A DNA stretch of 35,672 nt from JACDAE01 sp034438015 (lineage in GTDB: Bacteria > Chloroflexota > Ktedonobacteria > Ktedonobacterales > Ktedonobacteraceae), in NCBI GenBank assembly GCA_034438015.1, contig DAOTTD010000253.1, forward strand, positions 1 through 35,672, given 5' to 3'. How positions within the stretch are numbered: position 1 is the stretch's first letter; each line of letters starts with the position of its first letter. The notes below the pieces were generated by a model. It was given only the letters and a program-made list of their open reading frames with translations, was not told the DNA's origin and searched no databases. Both the position numbers and the translations under genes were made by a program. Below are positions 1 through 7,204 of this stretch, piece after piece.

Positions 1-261
1 TGCCGTTGCCAATGACGTGCGACTGCGAACATTGCGGATTGGGACAGTTTGGTAGGGCTGATGGGACTGTCATGATAGTCCTCCTGATCGGTATTGTACC
101 ACTTCTCTCAAGAGTCACTACCCAAAATACCGCTCACGTAACAATTCGGGTCCCACTTCCTGACCCCTCGCCAACCACAGCAGGAATAGTGCGAGTGACT
201 GCGCACCGAGTTATAATAGAGCTGGGTTTTTGTAATTCATACTCTGTGGAGGGCGATATTT
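1..261. other. Left-edge intergenic stretch with a short IS66-like match
   Basis: I see no convincing gene here. Bases 23-47 (CTGCGAACAT, three bases, then GGATTGGGACAG) match bases 6173-6197 with the same spacing. The second site lies in the decayed IS66 transposase at 6.2 kb, so this may be the edge of another IS66 remnant. A TATAAT at 212-217 could be the -10 box for the membrane protein that starts at 262, but no good -35 accompanies it. Confidence 0.35.
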
Positions 262-696
262 ATGCCCAGTAAGAAGCGTAGATCAAACGTGGTGGTGGCG
301 CAGCCTGCGGTGCAGCGCCACCAACGTCCAATCGGAGTAACTATCGTAGCGGTTCTGGTTGGCATTCAGAGCCTGGTCTTGCTGCTCGTGGGGCTCATCA
401 CTATCCAGGCGGCGGCTGGCAAAGGAGGAGTCATAGCTATTCTCGCGGCAACCGGGATTGTGTCGCTCGTCTTCGGCCTGTTCTCGTTCTTCTTCTGTCG
501 TGCGTTACTGGCGCTGAAGAGGTGGGCTTTCTGGGGTACGATTGTCCTGCAGGCGTTGAGTCTGCTCGGCGGCCTTGTTGAGATCTCGCAGGCGAACGCC
601 AGTTTCAGCGCTACTCTCAGCGGCATTATCCTACCGATCGTGATTCTGGTCTACTTTCTGGCCGACCGTAGCGTGCGCGCAGCGTTTCGTGCCTGA
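262..696 (+). CDS. Small four-helix membrane protein, unknown function
   Basis: This is a 144-residue protein with a basic, polar N-terminus (about 20 residues, KKRR near the start) followed by about four hydrophobic segments (roughly residues 24-47, 55-78, 85-105 and 118-135). The layout fits a small integral membrane protein with a cytoplasmic N-terminus. The start is supported by a GGAGGG ribosome site 8 bases upstream of the ATG. I recognise no catalytic motif and cannot name a family with confidence; it resembles the many short hydrophobic proteins of unknown role in Ktedonobacteria. Its last 66 bases overlap the 3' end of the HTH-GAF regulator on the opposite strand, so the two transcripts converge and could interfere with each other. 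Confidence 0.7.
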   Translation: MPSKKRRSNVVVAQPAVQRHQRPIGVTIVAVLVGIQSLVLLLVGLITIQAAAGKGGVIAILAATGIVSLVFGLFSFFFCRALLALKRWAFWGTIVLQALSLLGGLVEISQANASFSATLSGIILPIVILVYFLADRSVRAAFRA

Positions 697-1680
697 TTCC
701 GCAGAGCGCAAGATTCTTTCTTCGAAGCCCCGCCAGGCGCGATGCTCGGCCTCATCGGACGTAATAGGGCTATCATTGCGGCTAGCTTGCTGCATCTCAT
801 CGATCACGAGTTGGTGCATACTGGATATATGTTGCAACTGCAAGCGGTAGTCAGGCAAAAAGCGCAGATCGAAGTCTTCGAAAGTATAGAATTCGTCGTG
901 CTCGATGGTTAACACGATGAGATCGGCATATTTCTGGATCAGCTCCAGGGACGCGTCATTGAAGTAGTGAGGTTGAGTAGACGAGCAGGTTACGCAACCG
1001 GCAATGCGACCGGAGAAGAGCAAGGGAAAAGCGGCAACGCTCTCCTCGCCGTCGACCCAGTGGACAGGGATGGTGCCTTGATGGCCACGGCTCTGCACAA
1101 CAACGGTACGACCAGTTCTAATAACATAACCGACCAGGGACTCAGCGCCCGCAAGGAAGAGGGCCGCCATATCCACCTGACGGGGCCAGGGAGGAGTCGC
1201 AAGGCCCATGCTTATGCGAGCGGTACGCACTTTCTTACCCTCAGCAGGCTTTGTGCATTGGTTAACGGCGATCGCAAGGCCCTGCTCATTGGGGTCCAGG
1301 TGTTTGAGGGCCTGCTGGAGAATCATATTGCGGAGATGCCACGGGCGCTGCAATTTATTGAGTGTAACGTATTCCTTGAAAAAGCGGGTATAGAACTCCA
1401 ATGAAATATCCCCTTGCAAAGGGGCTTTGCGCGCATCGTTCTCTTGAACTGGAACGAAGGTTGAAAATTCTGCCTGCAGCGCTCTTAGTAGACGCACACG
1501 GTCTTGAGGAAAGGCATCAAGCAGCAACTGGAGTTTGTGATGACGAGGACTGAACTCGCCTCTGGCCCAACGCATGAGGGTGATGCCACTGACATTAAGC
1601 ACCTGGGCGAGGCGTTTTTTTTCCTCGGGATTCTTGATGATCTCGCCTAAAAGTTTGCGCCACTCTGACACAGCATGCAT
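631..1680 (-). CDS. HTH regulator with GAF-like sensor domain
   Basis: The 349-residue protein opens with a helix-turn-helix of the Cro/XRE type (residues about 5-55; the segment VLNVSGITLMRWARGEFSPR looks like the turn and recognition helix). A linker is followed by a GAF-like domain at about 170-285 (segments VVVQSRG, ESVAAFPLLF and IAGCVTCSS), then a helical tail. It is probably a cytoplasmic transcription factor that binds a small ligand or senses redox; the ligand cannot be read. The start has GAGGAG 8 bases upstream. A sigma70-like promoter and two similar direct repeats precede it, which suggests autoregulation. It lies downstream of the sensory operon on the same strand but with its own promoter. 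The 3' end overlaps the convergent membrane protein by 66 bases. Confidence 0.75.
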   Translation of the reverse strand: MHAVSEWRKLLGEIIKNPEEKKRLAQVLNVSGITLMRWARGEFSPRHHKLQLLLDAFPQDRVRLLRALQAEFSTFVPVQENDARKAPLQGDISLEFYTRFFKEYVTLNKLQRPWHLRNMILQQALKHLDPNEQGLAIAVNQCTKPAEGKKVRTARISMGLATPPWPRQVDMAALFLAGAESLVGYVIRTGRTVVVQSRGHQGTIPVHWVDGEESVAAFPLLFSGRIAGCVTCSSTQPHYFNDASLELIQKYADLIVLTIEHDEFYTFEDFDLRFLPDYRLQLQHISSMHQLVIDEMQQASRNDSPITSDEAEHRAWRGFEERILRSAESGTKRCAHATVGQKVDQNHDR

Positions 1681-1712
1681 CTCAATCGCTCCTCACAAAT
1701 TCATGCGCATAA

Positions 1713-1788
1713 GTCAACTCATTTGAATATCCATACCCTTTCAGGCTTAATAGTACCAGGAGGCCGCTCATACGTCAACTATTTCGAA
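1713..1788. repeat. Two direct repeats around the regulator promoter
   Basis: GTCAACTCATTTGAA (1713-1727) and GTCAACTATTTCGAA (1774-1788) are near-copies in the same orientation. One overlaps the -35 box of the minus-strand promoter and the other lies in the transcribed leader. This placement fits binding sites for the downstream HTH regulator acting on its own promoter, which is an inference. Confidence 0.45.
1750..1778 (-). promoter_or_regulatory. Promoter of the HTH-GAF regulator
   Basis: On the minus strand TTGACG (1773-1778) is followed after exactly 17 bases by TACTAT (1750-1755). This is a good sigma70-type promoter about 70 bases upstream of the regulator's start codon. Confidence 0.6.
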
Positions 1789-1955
1789 AAATCTGGTGGT
1801 TTTGCATCTAATATATACTAAAAAGAGGTGGCCTTATTCGTATCTGCTCACGCTTCGCCGTTGGTAAGAGGAAAAAGCCAGGAGGTCGTCTGAGGGTTTG
1901 AGCTCACCCACCATTGAGTGTGTCTGTACCGCCGGTCCTCCTCTTCCCCATTTTT

Positions 1956-3080
1956 TCATCCACCGGCCTGCCCTCTCCGCTCCGGTGAAGAGATGCCAGG
2001 ATGTCTCGACGATGACTGCTGACGAAGCAGTGCGCTATGGAGCGCCGCTGCAGCAAGGGAGTGTGAGCAGATCACATTGCGTCGATACACCAGGCAATCG
2101 CAGACCAGGTACAAGGTACCATTCACTTCGCGGCTGGTGACCTCGTGGTAGTTGCCCTGGATTCCTTGCACCTGGTAGTGACCGAAGGTGACGACACGAG
2201 CGTGAGGCATGACCTTGCGATGCGCCGCCATCGCTTCGTTGAAGGCCAGTTCCAGTTCGGTGTTCTTCTGCTCCAAGTCCACCGTTCGGGCTGCAACCTG
2301 TTCTTCTGCATGGACGAGATCGGCAAGGCTCTTGCTGAGCCGCCCAATGGCGGGACGAAACACGAGAACGCCTTCCAGCAGCAACGTGATGAGCGTCAGA
2401 CTGAGCAAGGCCAGCTCGATCACTCGCAACTGGCTCACGCGGTCCTCGGCTTCCTGCTGGTACTGTGAAACAATGTTATTCATCCCGACGAGAAAGGCTG
2501 GCTCTTGAGCGAGAAGGGTGCGCAATGAGGGTAAAATATCGGCGTTGATGGTTGCAACTGGCTTGCCTTGATCCTGGGCAACAGTTGCCAGGAACTGATT
2601 GGTCGCGTCGATCATCGCCTGGAAGTTTGGGGCAATGAGACCAAAGAGATTCGTGACCGTCTTGCTGTTGTTGCCGGGCAGACCAAGTCGGGCATCGCCT
2701 TGCTGCAAGCCTTGCTGCGATTGTTGCCAGAGGGTTAACGTGGTTCTCACTTCATCGACGCGCCCCTTGCGGGTGGTGGGCTGAGAGGTGACGAGCAGAG
2801 CGAGTGCCGCCTTGGTCAGCTTCTGACTGAGCATGCGCTGACGACCAGCAATGTTGATAATATTCGCATCGCCAGCTTGCTGAATTAGCGAAAATTGGAT
2901 GACGAGTTGTCCGCAGATCGCCAGGAGGGCGACCGTGCTCAGGGCGGCAATGTAGAGCCTCGTGAGACGGCGTGTGAACAATTGATGGTTGCGGAGTGTT
3001 AATTTCATGCCAAACATTCTCATCTTTCTGGAGCTCAAAGGGCCCTCATGCTCTTCGATCTCTCCCACATAGTTCTGCAT
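1956..3080 (-). CDS. PilJ-type membrane receptor with C-terminal SWIM zinc finger
   Basis: From the Met at 3080 the protein has 374 residues. Transmembrane helix 1 spans about 41-64. An extracytoplasmic PilJ-type helical domain follows, carrying the family signature NIAGRQRMLSQ at 77-87, with transmembrane helix 2 at about 220-242. A cytoplasmic coiled coil (about 250-290) leads into a C-terminal module of SWIM type: C327-x-C329, eight residues, C338-x-H340, followed by the usual hydrophobic helix (SLAAAAL). PilJ domains normally feed a chemotaxis or histidine-kinase output; here the output is a predicted zinc-binding, DNA- or protein-binding finger. The reading frame stays open to 3221, but that extension runs through an inverted repeat and looks non-coding, so a start at 3080 or 3020 is more likely. 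It is third in the SBP/receptor operon. Domain reading is firm; function is inferred. Confidence 0.75.
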   Translation of the reverse strand: MQNYVGEIEEHEGPLSSRKMRMFGMKLTLRNHQLFTRRLTRLYIAALSTVALLAICGQLVIQFSLIQQAGDANIINIAGRQRMLSQKLTKAALALLVTSQPTTRKGRVDEVRTTLTLWQQSQQGLQQGDARLGLPGNNSKTVTNLFGLIAPNFQAMIDATNQFLATVAQDQGKPVATINADILPSLRTLLAQEPAFLVGMNNIVSQYQQEAEDRVSQLRVIELALLSLTLITLLLEGVLVFRPAIGRLSKSLADLVHAEEQVAARTVDLEQKNTELELAFNEAMAAHRKVMPHARVVTFGHYQVQGIQGNYHEVTSREVNGTLYLVCDCLVYRRNVICSHSLAAAALHSALLRQQSSSRHPGISSPERRGQAGG

Positions 3081-3147
3081 CAAAGCATTTTTCCTGACAA
3101 CACCCTGCCAGGGACACCTTCCAGATGTTTCCGCTCCGGTCCACCAC

Positions 3148-3267
3148 TGGGGAGTGGTTCCATGATACGTGATGAACGCAAGCAGGACGAAACCAGAAGC
3201 CTCATGGGAACATGAAGGCATCGGAAGCTGATCCTATCTTCATCACGTCCCATGGAACCACTCCCCA
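3148..3267. repeat. Long inverted repeat between two receptor genes
   Basis: Bases 3148-3176 and 3239-3267 are inverted copies matching at about 27 of 29 positions, beginning TGGGGAGTGGTTCCATG, with a 62-base spacer. The element fills the gap between the HAMP receptor (stop at 3285) and the PilJ-SWIM gene. As RNA it would form a long stem-loop within the operon transcript. It could be a MITE-like insertion or a processing/attenuation structure. Confidence 0.75.
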
Positions 3268-3284
3268 CAGCCGTTGCACGTCTC

Positions 3285-4694
3285 TCAACGGGACTCCGTG
3301 AACCTCTGGCTTCTTTCGATGACTTCTAATCGGAAAGGTGTCAGACTGGCATGCATCTCTTGCGTTATCCCCCGTAGGCGTTGAGCAAGCATTGTCACCT
3401 CCTGCGCAAATCCTTCCGTGAGGCGGGTGATTTCCTGAACGGATATTCCTGTCCCGTCTGAAGTAGCGCGTCCCTCTCGCAGGAGGTGGCGTGCGGTAGC
3501 AACAAAGGTCGTAGCAAGCTCCATTTCTTGCTGAGAGATGGCCTCTAATGGCTCTATCGTCCTCTGCGTTCGCAGCACGAAGCGACGGAAACGACCAACC
3601 GTGAAGTGAAACGCATTGCCGAGCATCCCAATGGGGTCATTCGTCACGGCGGTACTGACATCAAAATCGCTGCCATTGGCGAGGCGGATATCAGAGAACA
3701 GACGCTTTGCAGCTTGAATAAGAGCATCCCGTTGCATGCGCGTCTCATCCAGAAGTCCCACCATGGTGTCAAGCATCGTATTCACAGACGCGGAGACCGC
3801 CGTGATTTCATCTCGTCCATCAACCATGATGCGAGTGGTGAGGTGTCCTTCCTGAACGGCTTGCGCGACACGCTGCAACTGTTGCAGTCGGCGCACAAGC
3901 GTCCCGTAGATCAGTCCACCCATCAGACCTATCCCCAGCAAAACCAGCACGATAGCGACAAGCGTCGTGATGAGTTGATTTCTGCCTTGAAGAGCGGTTG
4001 CGTCCTGAACGAAAGCGGTCAGACGCCCATCGAACTGGATGAGTTGACGCAGAGCACTGAGCGCATCAAAATACGTCAGCTCCCCTTGCGCATGTTCCAC
4101 CGCCTGTGCTGCCTGAGCATTGCCGTGCTGGATCTGCTGAAAGACGGCACTCTGCGCATCATGATACACATTCCAGGTTCGCAAAGCACTACTTGCCAGC
4201 GCGCTCTGTTGAGCTGCCAGTCCTGCGTGACCTGCTTGATCAAATAATGCGACGTGCTCAGGGTGCTGGATCAGCAGGTCCCTTTGGACATAGGCATGAA
4301 GAAGCACATCGTACCTGGTTGCCAGCCCTTGCTCGGCCTTCTGATCGGTCGCCAACTGGTTCGGTGACGAATTGGATGCCGTTGCATCAGTGGTGAGGGT
4401 GTGCATCTGAAAGTCCATGAGCTGGAGAAAATTGTTCCCCGTCGTCAACGAAGAATAACTCTGAAAGAGGTTCTGATAGAATGCGGATTCCTGGCTCAGT
4501 AATTGCATACTCTGAATCCCAATGATGGAAGATGCCAGTGCAGCAATGAGTGCTGGGATCAGGAAGCCCAGCACGAGCCGTTGCGCAATGGGGAGAGTGA
4601 TGAGTGGGTTATGTGTGCGAGACAAAATACGCTCCTTGGTTGGTTGAGAACCATACATCTGCGGACACCTGACTGCGAACGCACAGAGAACCAT
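3285..4694 (-). CDS. Membrane receptor with two HAMP-like domains and no output domain
   Basis: The 469-residue protein has transmembrane helix 1 at about 38-62, an extracytoplasmic helical region of about 175 residues resembling the four-helix-bundle sensors, and transmembrane helix 2 at about 240-266. A HAMP domain follows (about 266-318; the DEITAVSASVNTML segment is typical), then a second HAMP-like segment at about 325-375. The protein ends after more helical sequence at 469 without a methyl-accepting, kinase, cyclase or GGDEF domain. It may act through a partner, most simply the PilJ-SWIM receptor encoded next. The first ATG lies 14 bases after the stop of the SBP gene, which suggests translational coupling; a second in-frame ATG at 4658 with AGGTG upstream is also possible. 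Substrate unknown. Confidence 0.75.
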   Translation of the reverse strand: MVLCAFAVRCPQMYGSQPTKERILSRTHNPLITLPIAQRLVLGFLIPALIAALASSIIGIQSMQLLSQESAFYQNLFQSYSSLTTGNNFLQLMDFQMHTLTTDATASNSSPNQLATDQKAEQGLATRYDVLLHAYVQRDLLIQHPEHVALFDQAGHAGLAAQQSALASSALRTWNVYHDAQSAVFQQIQHGNAQAAQAVEHAQGELTYFDALSALRQLIQFDGRLTAFVQDATALQGRNQLITTLVAIVLVLLGIGLMGGLIYGTLVRRLQQLQRVAQAVQEGHLTTRIMVDGRDEITAVSASVNTMLDTMVGLLDETRMQRDALIQAAKRLFSDIRLANGSDFDVSTAVTNDPIGMLGNAFHFTVGRFRRFVLRTQRTIEPLEAISQQEMELATTFVATARHLLREGRATSDGTGISVQEITRLTEGFAQEVTMLAQRLRGITQEMHASLTPFRLEVIERSQRFTESR

Positions 4695-4708
4695 CTGAGG
4701 GAATGCCC

Positions 4709-5686
4709 TTAACGAGTGTTTTGCTCTTTGACGCTTGAAGGGATACTCGCTTGTGCCTCGAGGCCATTCACCGAAATATAGCCGAGTTGCTGTGCCAGAT
4801 GTTGGATCTCTGCGGTCTGCATAAAATCCAGAAAGGAGGTGATTGGACTCACTCCATTTGCCAGCGTGTACATGTGCTCATAGCCCCAGAACTTGTACTT
4901 GCCGTTCTTGATATTCTGTTCGGTCGCACTGACCCCATCGATGCCTATCGCCCGCACCGTTGAGTTGAGCAGGGAGGTCGTCACGTAGCCAATGGCACCA
5001 GGAGTATGAGCCACCTCATCAAGGACTCCTGTGGAAGAATCGCTCGTGAGAGGTTTGCCACTTTCCTCTGCACCCCCCAGGATATACTTGCGGAACAGAG
5101 CGCGGGTGCCAGAGGTGTTTGGTCGTATCACGGTGGTGATCGCCTGGTCAGGGCCACCAACAGCTTTCCAATTCGTCACTTTCCCAGTGAAGATCGCAAG
5201 AATCTGCTGGCTGGTGAGTGAGGGGATGGTTATTTGAGGATCAACGATGAGGGTGAAAGCCACGACGCAGATAATATGATCGGTTAAATTTGGATCGGGG
5301 TAGGTCACTGGGTCGGCATAAATGTCGGAATCACCGATATCAGCCTGGTGATTGGTGACCGCTTGCAGTCCAGTCACGCTCCCTCCACCTGCTACGTTCA
5401 CCTGGATGTCAGGGTGCTGCTGATGGAACAGATCCCCAGCTCTGGCAGCCAGGGGTAACAGTGCGGTCGAGCCAACGAGACGAAGATGTTGACTGGTGCT
5501 TCCACCTGTACTCTGCACAGACGGTGTTCCATGGTCTGCGCTGGACACTCCGCACCCAACGAACAAGAGAGCCAGAGTAAACAACACAACTGCAAGAGTC
5601 GAAGAGCGGAACCTCTGAGCGAAACCTACGCATGCCGTTCTCTGGGATGGAGTAGTCAAGCGTAATTTGTTTGAAAGAACCCACAC
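4709..5686 (-). CDS. PstS-like phosphate/anion-binding lipoprotein
   Basis: The 325-residue protein begins with a basic stretch and hydrophobic signal (about 28-45) ending in LLFVGC, a slightly imperfect lipobox, so it is probably a membrane-anchored lipoprotein. The mature part follows the PstS / PBP-like family: LRLVGSTALLPLA near the start, VAGGGSVTGLQAV, DIGDSDIY, IFTGKVTNWKAVGG and RPNTSGTRALF are the characteristic ligand-binding segments, covering about 65-310. The GTG start at 5686 is chosen because CGGAGG lies 7 bases upstream. No pstC, pstA or pstB genes follow; two membrane receptors do. I therefore infer that the protein presents bound phosphate or another oxyanion to the receptors rather than to an ABC importer. 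Standard phosphate uptake remains possible if pstCAB lie elsewhere. Confidence 0.85.
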   Translation of the reverse strand: MWVLSNKLRLTTPSQRTACVGFAQRFRSSTLAVVLFTLALLFVGCGVSSADHGTPSVQSTGGSTSQHLRLVGSTALLPLAARAGDLFHQQHPDIQVNVAGGGSVTGLQAVTNHQADIGDSDIYADPVTYPDPNLTDHIICVVAFTLIVDPQITIPSLTSQQILAIFTGKVTNWKAVGGPDQAITTVIRPNTSGTRALFRKYILGGAEESGKPLTSDSSTGVLDEVAHTPGAIGYVTTSLLNSTVRAIGIDGVSATEQNIKNGKYKFWGYEHMYTLANGVSPITSFLDFMQTAEIQHLAQQLGYISVNGLEAQASIPSSVKEQNTR

Positions 5687-5895
5687 GTGAATACCTCCGA
5701 GATGAGAGTTACCTTGATAATCATTGATGAAAGGAAAACGGTACCTATTGATCGTGCATTGTCTCCTGTTACATACACCTGTCTTTTCAGCAGAGGAGAA
5801 AATGCAAAGACGCTCCTATTGTAGGCGAAGTATATTGAAAAAAGAGTTGTGAAAAGAACGTTGAAGAACGTATCTGAGCGAAAGCGCAGTTTCAA
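5656..5895 (-). CDS. Possible leader ORF upstream of the SBP gene
   Basis: A 79-codon frame opens with TTG preceded at 5 bases by AAGGAG and overlaps the start of the SBP gene by 31 bases. It contains one hydrophobic segment (about 12-35) and resembles no family I know. The good ribosome site and overlap are the only support; it could equally be untranslated leader. Translation through it could couple to or delay initiation of the SBP gene. Confidence 0.25.
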   Translation of the reverse strand: MKLRFRSDTFFNVLFTTLFSIYFAYNRSVFAFSPLLKRQVYVTGDNARSIGTVFLSSMIIKVTLISEVFTCGFFQTNYA

Positions 5896-5915
5896 GAATA
5901 CTCCTTATACACAAG

Positions 5916-5921
5916 ATTATA
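5916..5921 (-). promoter_or_regulatory. Candidate -10 box of the sensory operon
   Basis: A perfect TATAAT on the minus strand lies about 230 bases upstream of the SBP start. The best -35 nearby (TTGTAT, 19 bases away) is poor, so an activator may be needed. The implied leader is long, about 220 bases. Confidence 0.35.
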
Positions 5922-6159
5922 GTATATTCAGATATATTGCATACAACATCATTACTTTTTGGCTATATTGACAGACAGAACGAGATGGTATGCGGATTTC
6001 TGACGACAGGAACGCACTCTCACAGCGACCCATCATGAAGCGACCCAGGTATGGTTACGTGTAAATTTCGGTAGTGACTCTATTTGGGAGTGGTAGAGAA
6101 AGAAGTCGTCAAGAACGTGATCCAGGGCCAGGGATGCTCGGTGAGTCCGAGCGCCATGG

Positions 6160-6501
6160 CAGGAATGCGCGGCTGCGAACATCCAGGATTGGGACAGACT
6201 GGAAAAGGAGATGCTCGCAATCTCTTGCTTCGTTTGCATCAGTACCAGGACCAGATCTGCGCTTCATGCAGGACTTTGCCGTGCCTTTTGACAACAACCA
6301 GGCAGAATCCGATCTTCGGATGATGAAACTCCGCGCAATCCGATTTCTGGATGTTTTCGCACCCAGGAAGGGGCTACCATTTTTTGCTCCCTTCGCAGCT
6401 ATCTTTCTACCATGCAGAAGCAAGGCATCCATCTTTTGGCTGCCTTGTGTTCTGCTTTCGTGGGTTCCCCTCCTCTTCCCCCTCTCCTGGAGGGTGAGTA
6501 G
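6160..6501 (+). pseudogene. IS66 transposase 3' remnant, frameshifted
   Basis: Three frames must be joined to recover the C-terminal part of an IS66-family DDE transposase. The pieces are GDARNLLLRLHQYQDQ (from about 6208), then LRFMQDFAVPFDNNQAESDL with RMMKL (about 6260-6335), then SGCFRTQEGATIFCSLRSYL and STMQKQGIHLLAAL in the next frame, ending at TAG 6499-6501. The DNNQAE/DLRMMK box and the following SGCFR..EGA..F..LRSYLSTMRKQG pattern are diagnostic of the family. The N-terminal domains are absent, and at least two indels separate the blocks, so it is dead. It shows that this locus was an insertion site and has since eroded. Confidence 0.8.
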
Positions 6502-6539
6502 TTACCTTTATTCTTGAGTGAAAAGATCAATTTGATACA

Positions 6540-6704
6540 TTAATCAGAGTTTGATGCGTTATCTAACGACGCGAAGTAGTCAAGGAGGAGGCGATGAATA
6601 AAGATATAACCACCACCCACTTTGCGCAATAGAATACGCTCGGTAGCCAGGAGGCTATGACGAAACAGTTTCATCATAGCCTCCTGGCTTACAAAACCGT
6701 CATT
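6540..6704 (-). pseudogene. NACHT-protein C-terminal remnant
   Basis: The last 55 or so codons read LLATERILLRKVGGGYIFIH followed by RLLLDYFASL, a C-terminal motif common in the membrane-linked NACHT ATPases of Chloroflexota. Nothing of the nucleotide-binding domain remains. The 5' part of the fragment coincides with a perfect inverted repeat (6645-6689), which may mark where the gene was broken. The family assignment rests on this one motif. Confidence 0.5.
6645..6689. repeat. Perfect 16-bp hairpin
   Basis: AGCCAGGAGGCTATGA (6645-6660) and its exact reverse complement (6674-6689) are separated by 13 bases. No T-run follows on either strand, so it is not a clear intrinsic terminator. It lies inside the NACHT remnant. 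Confidence 0.8.
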
Positions 6705-6730
6705 AATATTTCTGAATATTTCAATTTTAC

Positions 6731-6892
6731 CTAAAGCCTGCGCCTGCGATTGGCCGTGACGAAGTTCCAGATAGCCACGATAATAGCTATGACAATCAGG
6801 AGATGGATTAAACCGCCAGCGACATGGAAAATGAAGCCAAGCAGCCACAATACAAAAAGTATGACGACAATCGTCCAGAGGATACGTATCAT
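6731..6892 (-). CDS. Lmo0937-family small membrane protein (53 aa)
   Basis: A 53-codon gene reads MIRILWTIVVILFVLWLLG, then a short polar turn (FHVAGG), a second hydrophobic helix (LIHLLIVIAIIVAIW) and a basic tail ending RRRRL. This two-helix pattern and the LWLLG...GG.IH.LL.IAI motif match the lmo0937 family of tiny membrane proteins, whose function is unknown and which are often stress-linked. AAAGGAG lies 9 bases before the ATG, and it is divergent from the ABC exporter. It is intact although both neighbours on its 3' side are remnants. Confidence 0.8.
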   Translation of the reverse strand: MIRILWTIVVILFVLWLLGFIFHVAGGLIHLLIVIAIIVAIWNFVTANRRRRL

Positions 6893-7060
6893 GGATTTCT
6901 ACTCCTTTTCACGTGCAATTGCTGTTACCTACCGACCGGAAGATGCAGGGCGACTGTACTTACGATCGAGCCCTATCTATTCCGTAACCTTCTACAGTGA
7001 TTCACGTAACACAGACCAAAAAAGATTTAAATGTATTGATATAGCGGCGGTGGGGAAAGA

Positions 7061-7090
7061 TTGGGCAGGCACGCAACGATTTGCTATAAT
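7061..7090 (+). promoter_or_regulatory. Promoter of the ABC exporter operon
   Basis: TTGGGC (7061-7066) and a perfect TATAAT (7085-7090) are 18 bases apart. Transcription would start near 7097, leaving a leader of about 108 bases that holds the inverted repeat described next. Confidence 0.6.
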
Positions 7091-7106
7091 TGTAATGTTT
7101 TCTAAC

Positions 7107-7169
7107 TGATGCATCCACTTCGTTCTAATGAGATTCCGCGATCGCGGCGCGAAGATCCTGGATGCATCA
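7107..7169 (+). promoter_or_regulatory. Inverted repeat in the exporter 5' UTR
   Basis: TGATGCATCCA (7107-7117) pairs perfectly with TGGATGCATCA (7159-7169). Inside it CTTCG and CGAAG can also pair, and the outer AACTG and CAGTT are nearly in register. It begins about 10 bases after the predicted transcription start. It could be a repressor operator pair or an RNA stem-loop controlling expression. Confidence 0.6.
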
Positions 7170-7204
7170 TCACCAGTTATTGATTGACTAAGGAGTAAAG
7201 ATCT

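Noticed and set aside
6..272. 88-codon frame at the left edge
   Set aside because: No ribosome site, low-complexity content, and it overlaps the well-supported start at 262.
967..1404. 145-codon frame on the plus strand
   Set aside because: It is antisense to the HTH-GAF regulator with no recognisable domain.
3081..3221. N-terminal extension of the PilJ-SWIM protein
   Set aside because: It runs through the inverted repeat, encodes no membrane-protein-like start and has only a weak ribosome site.
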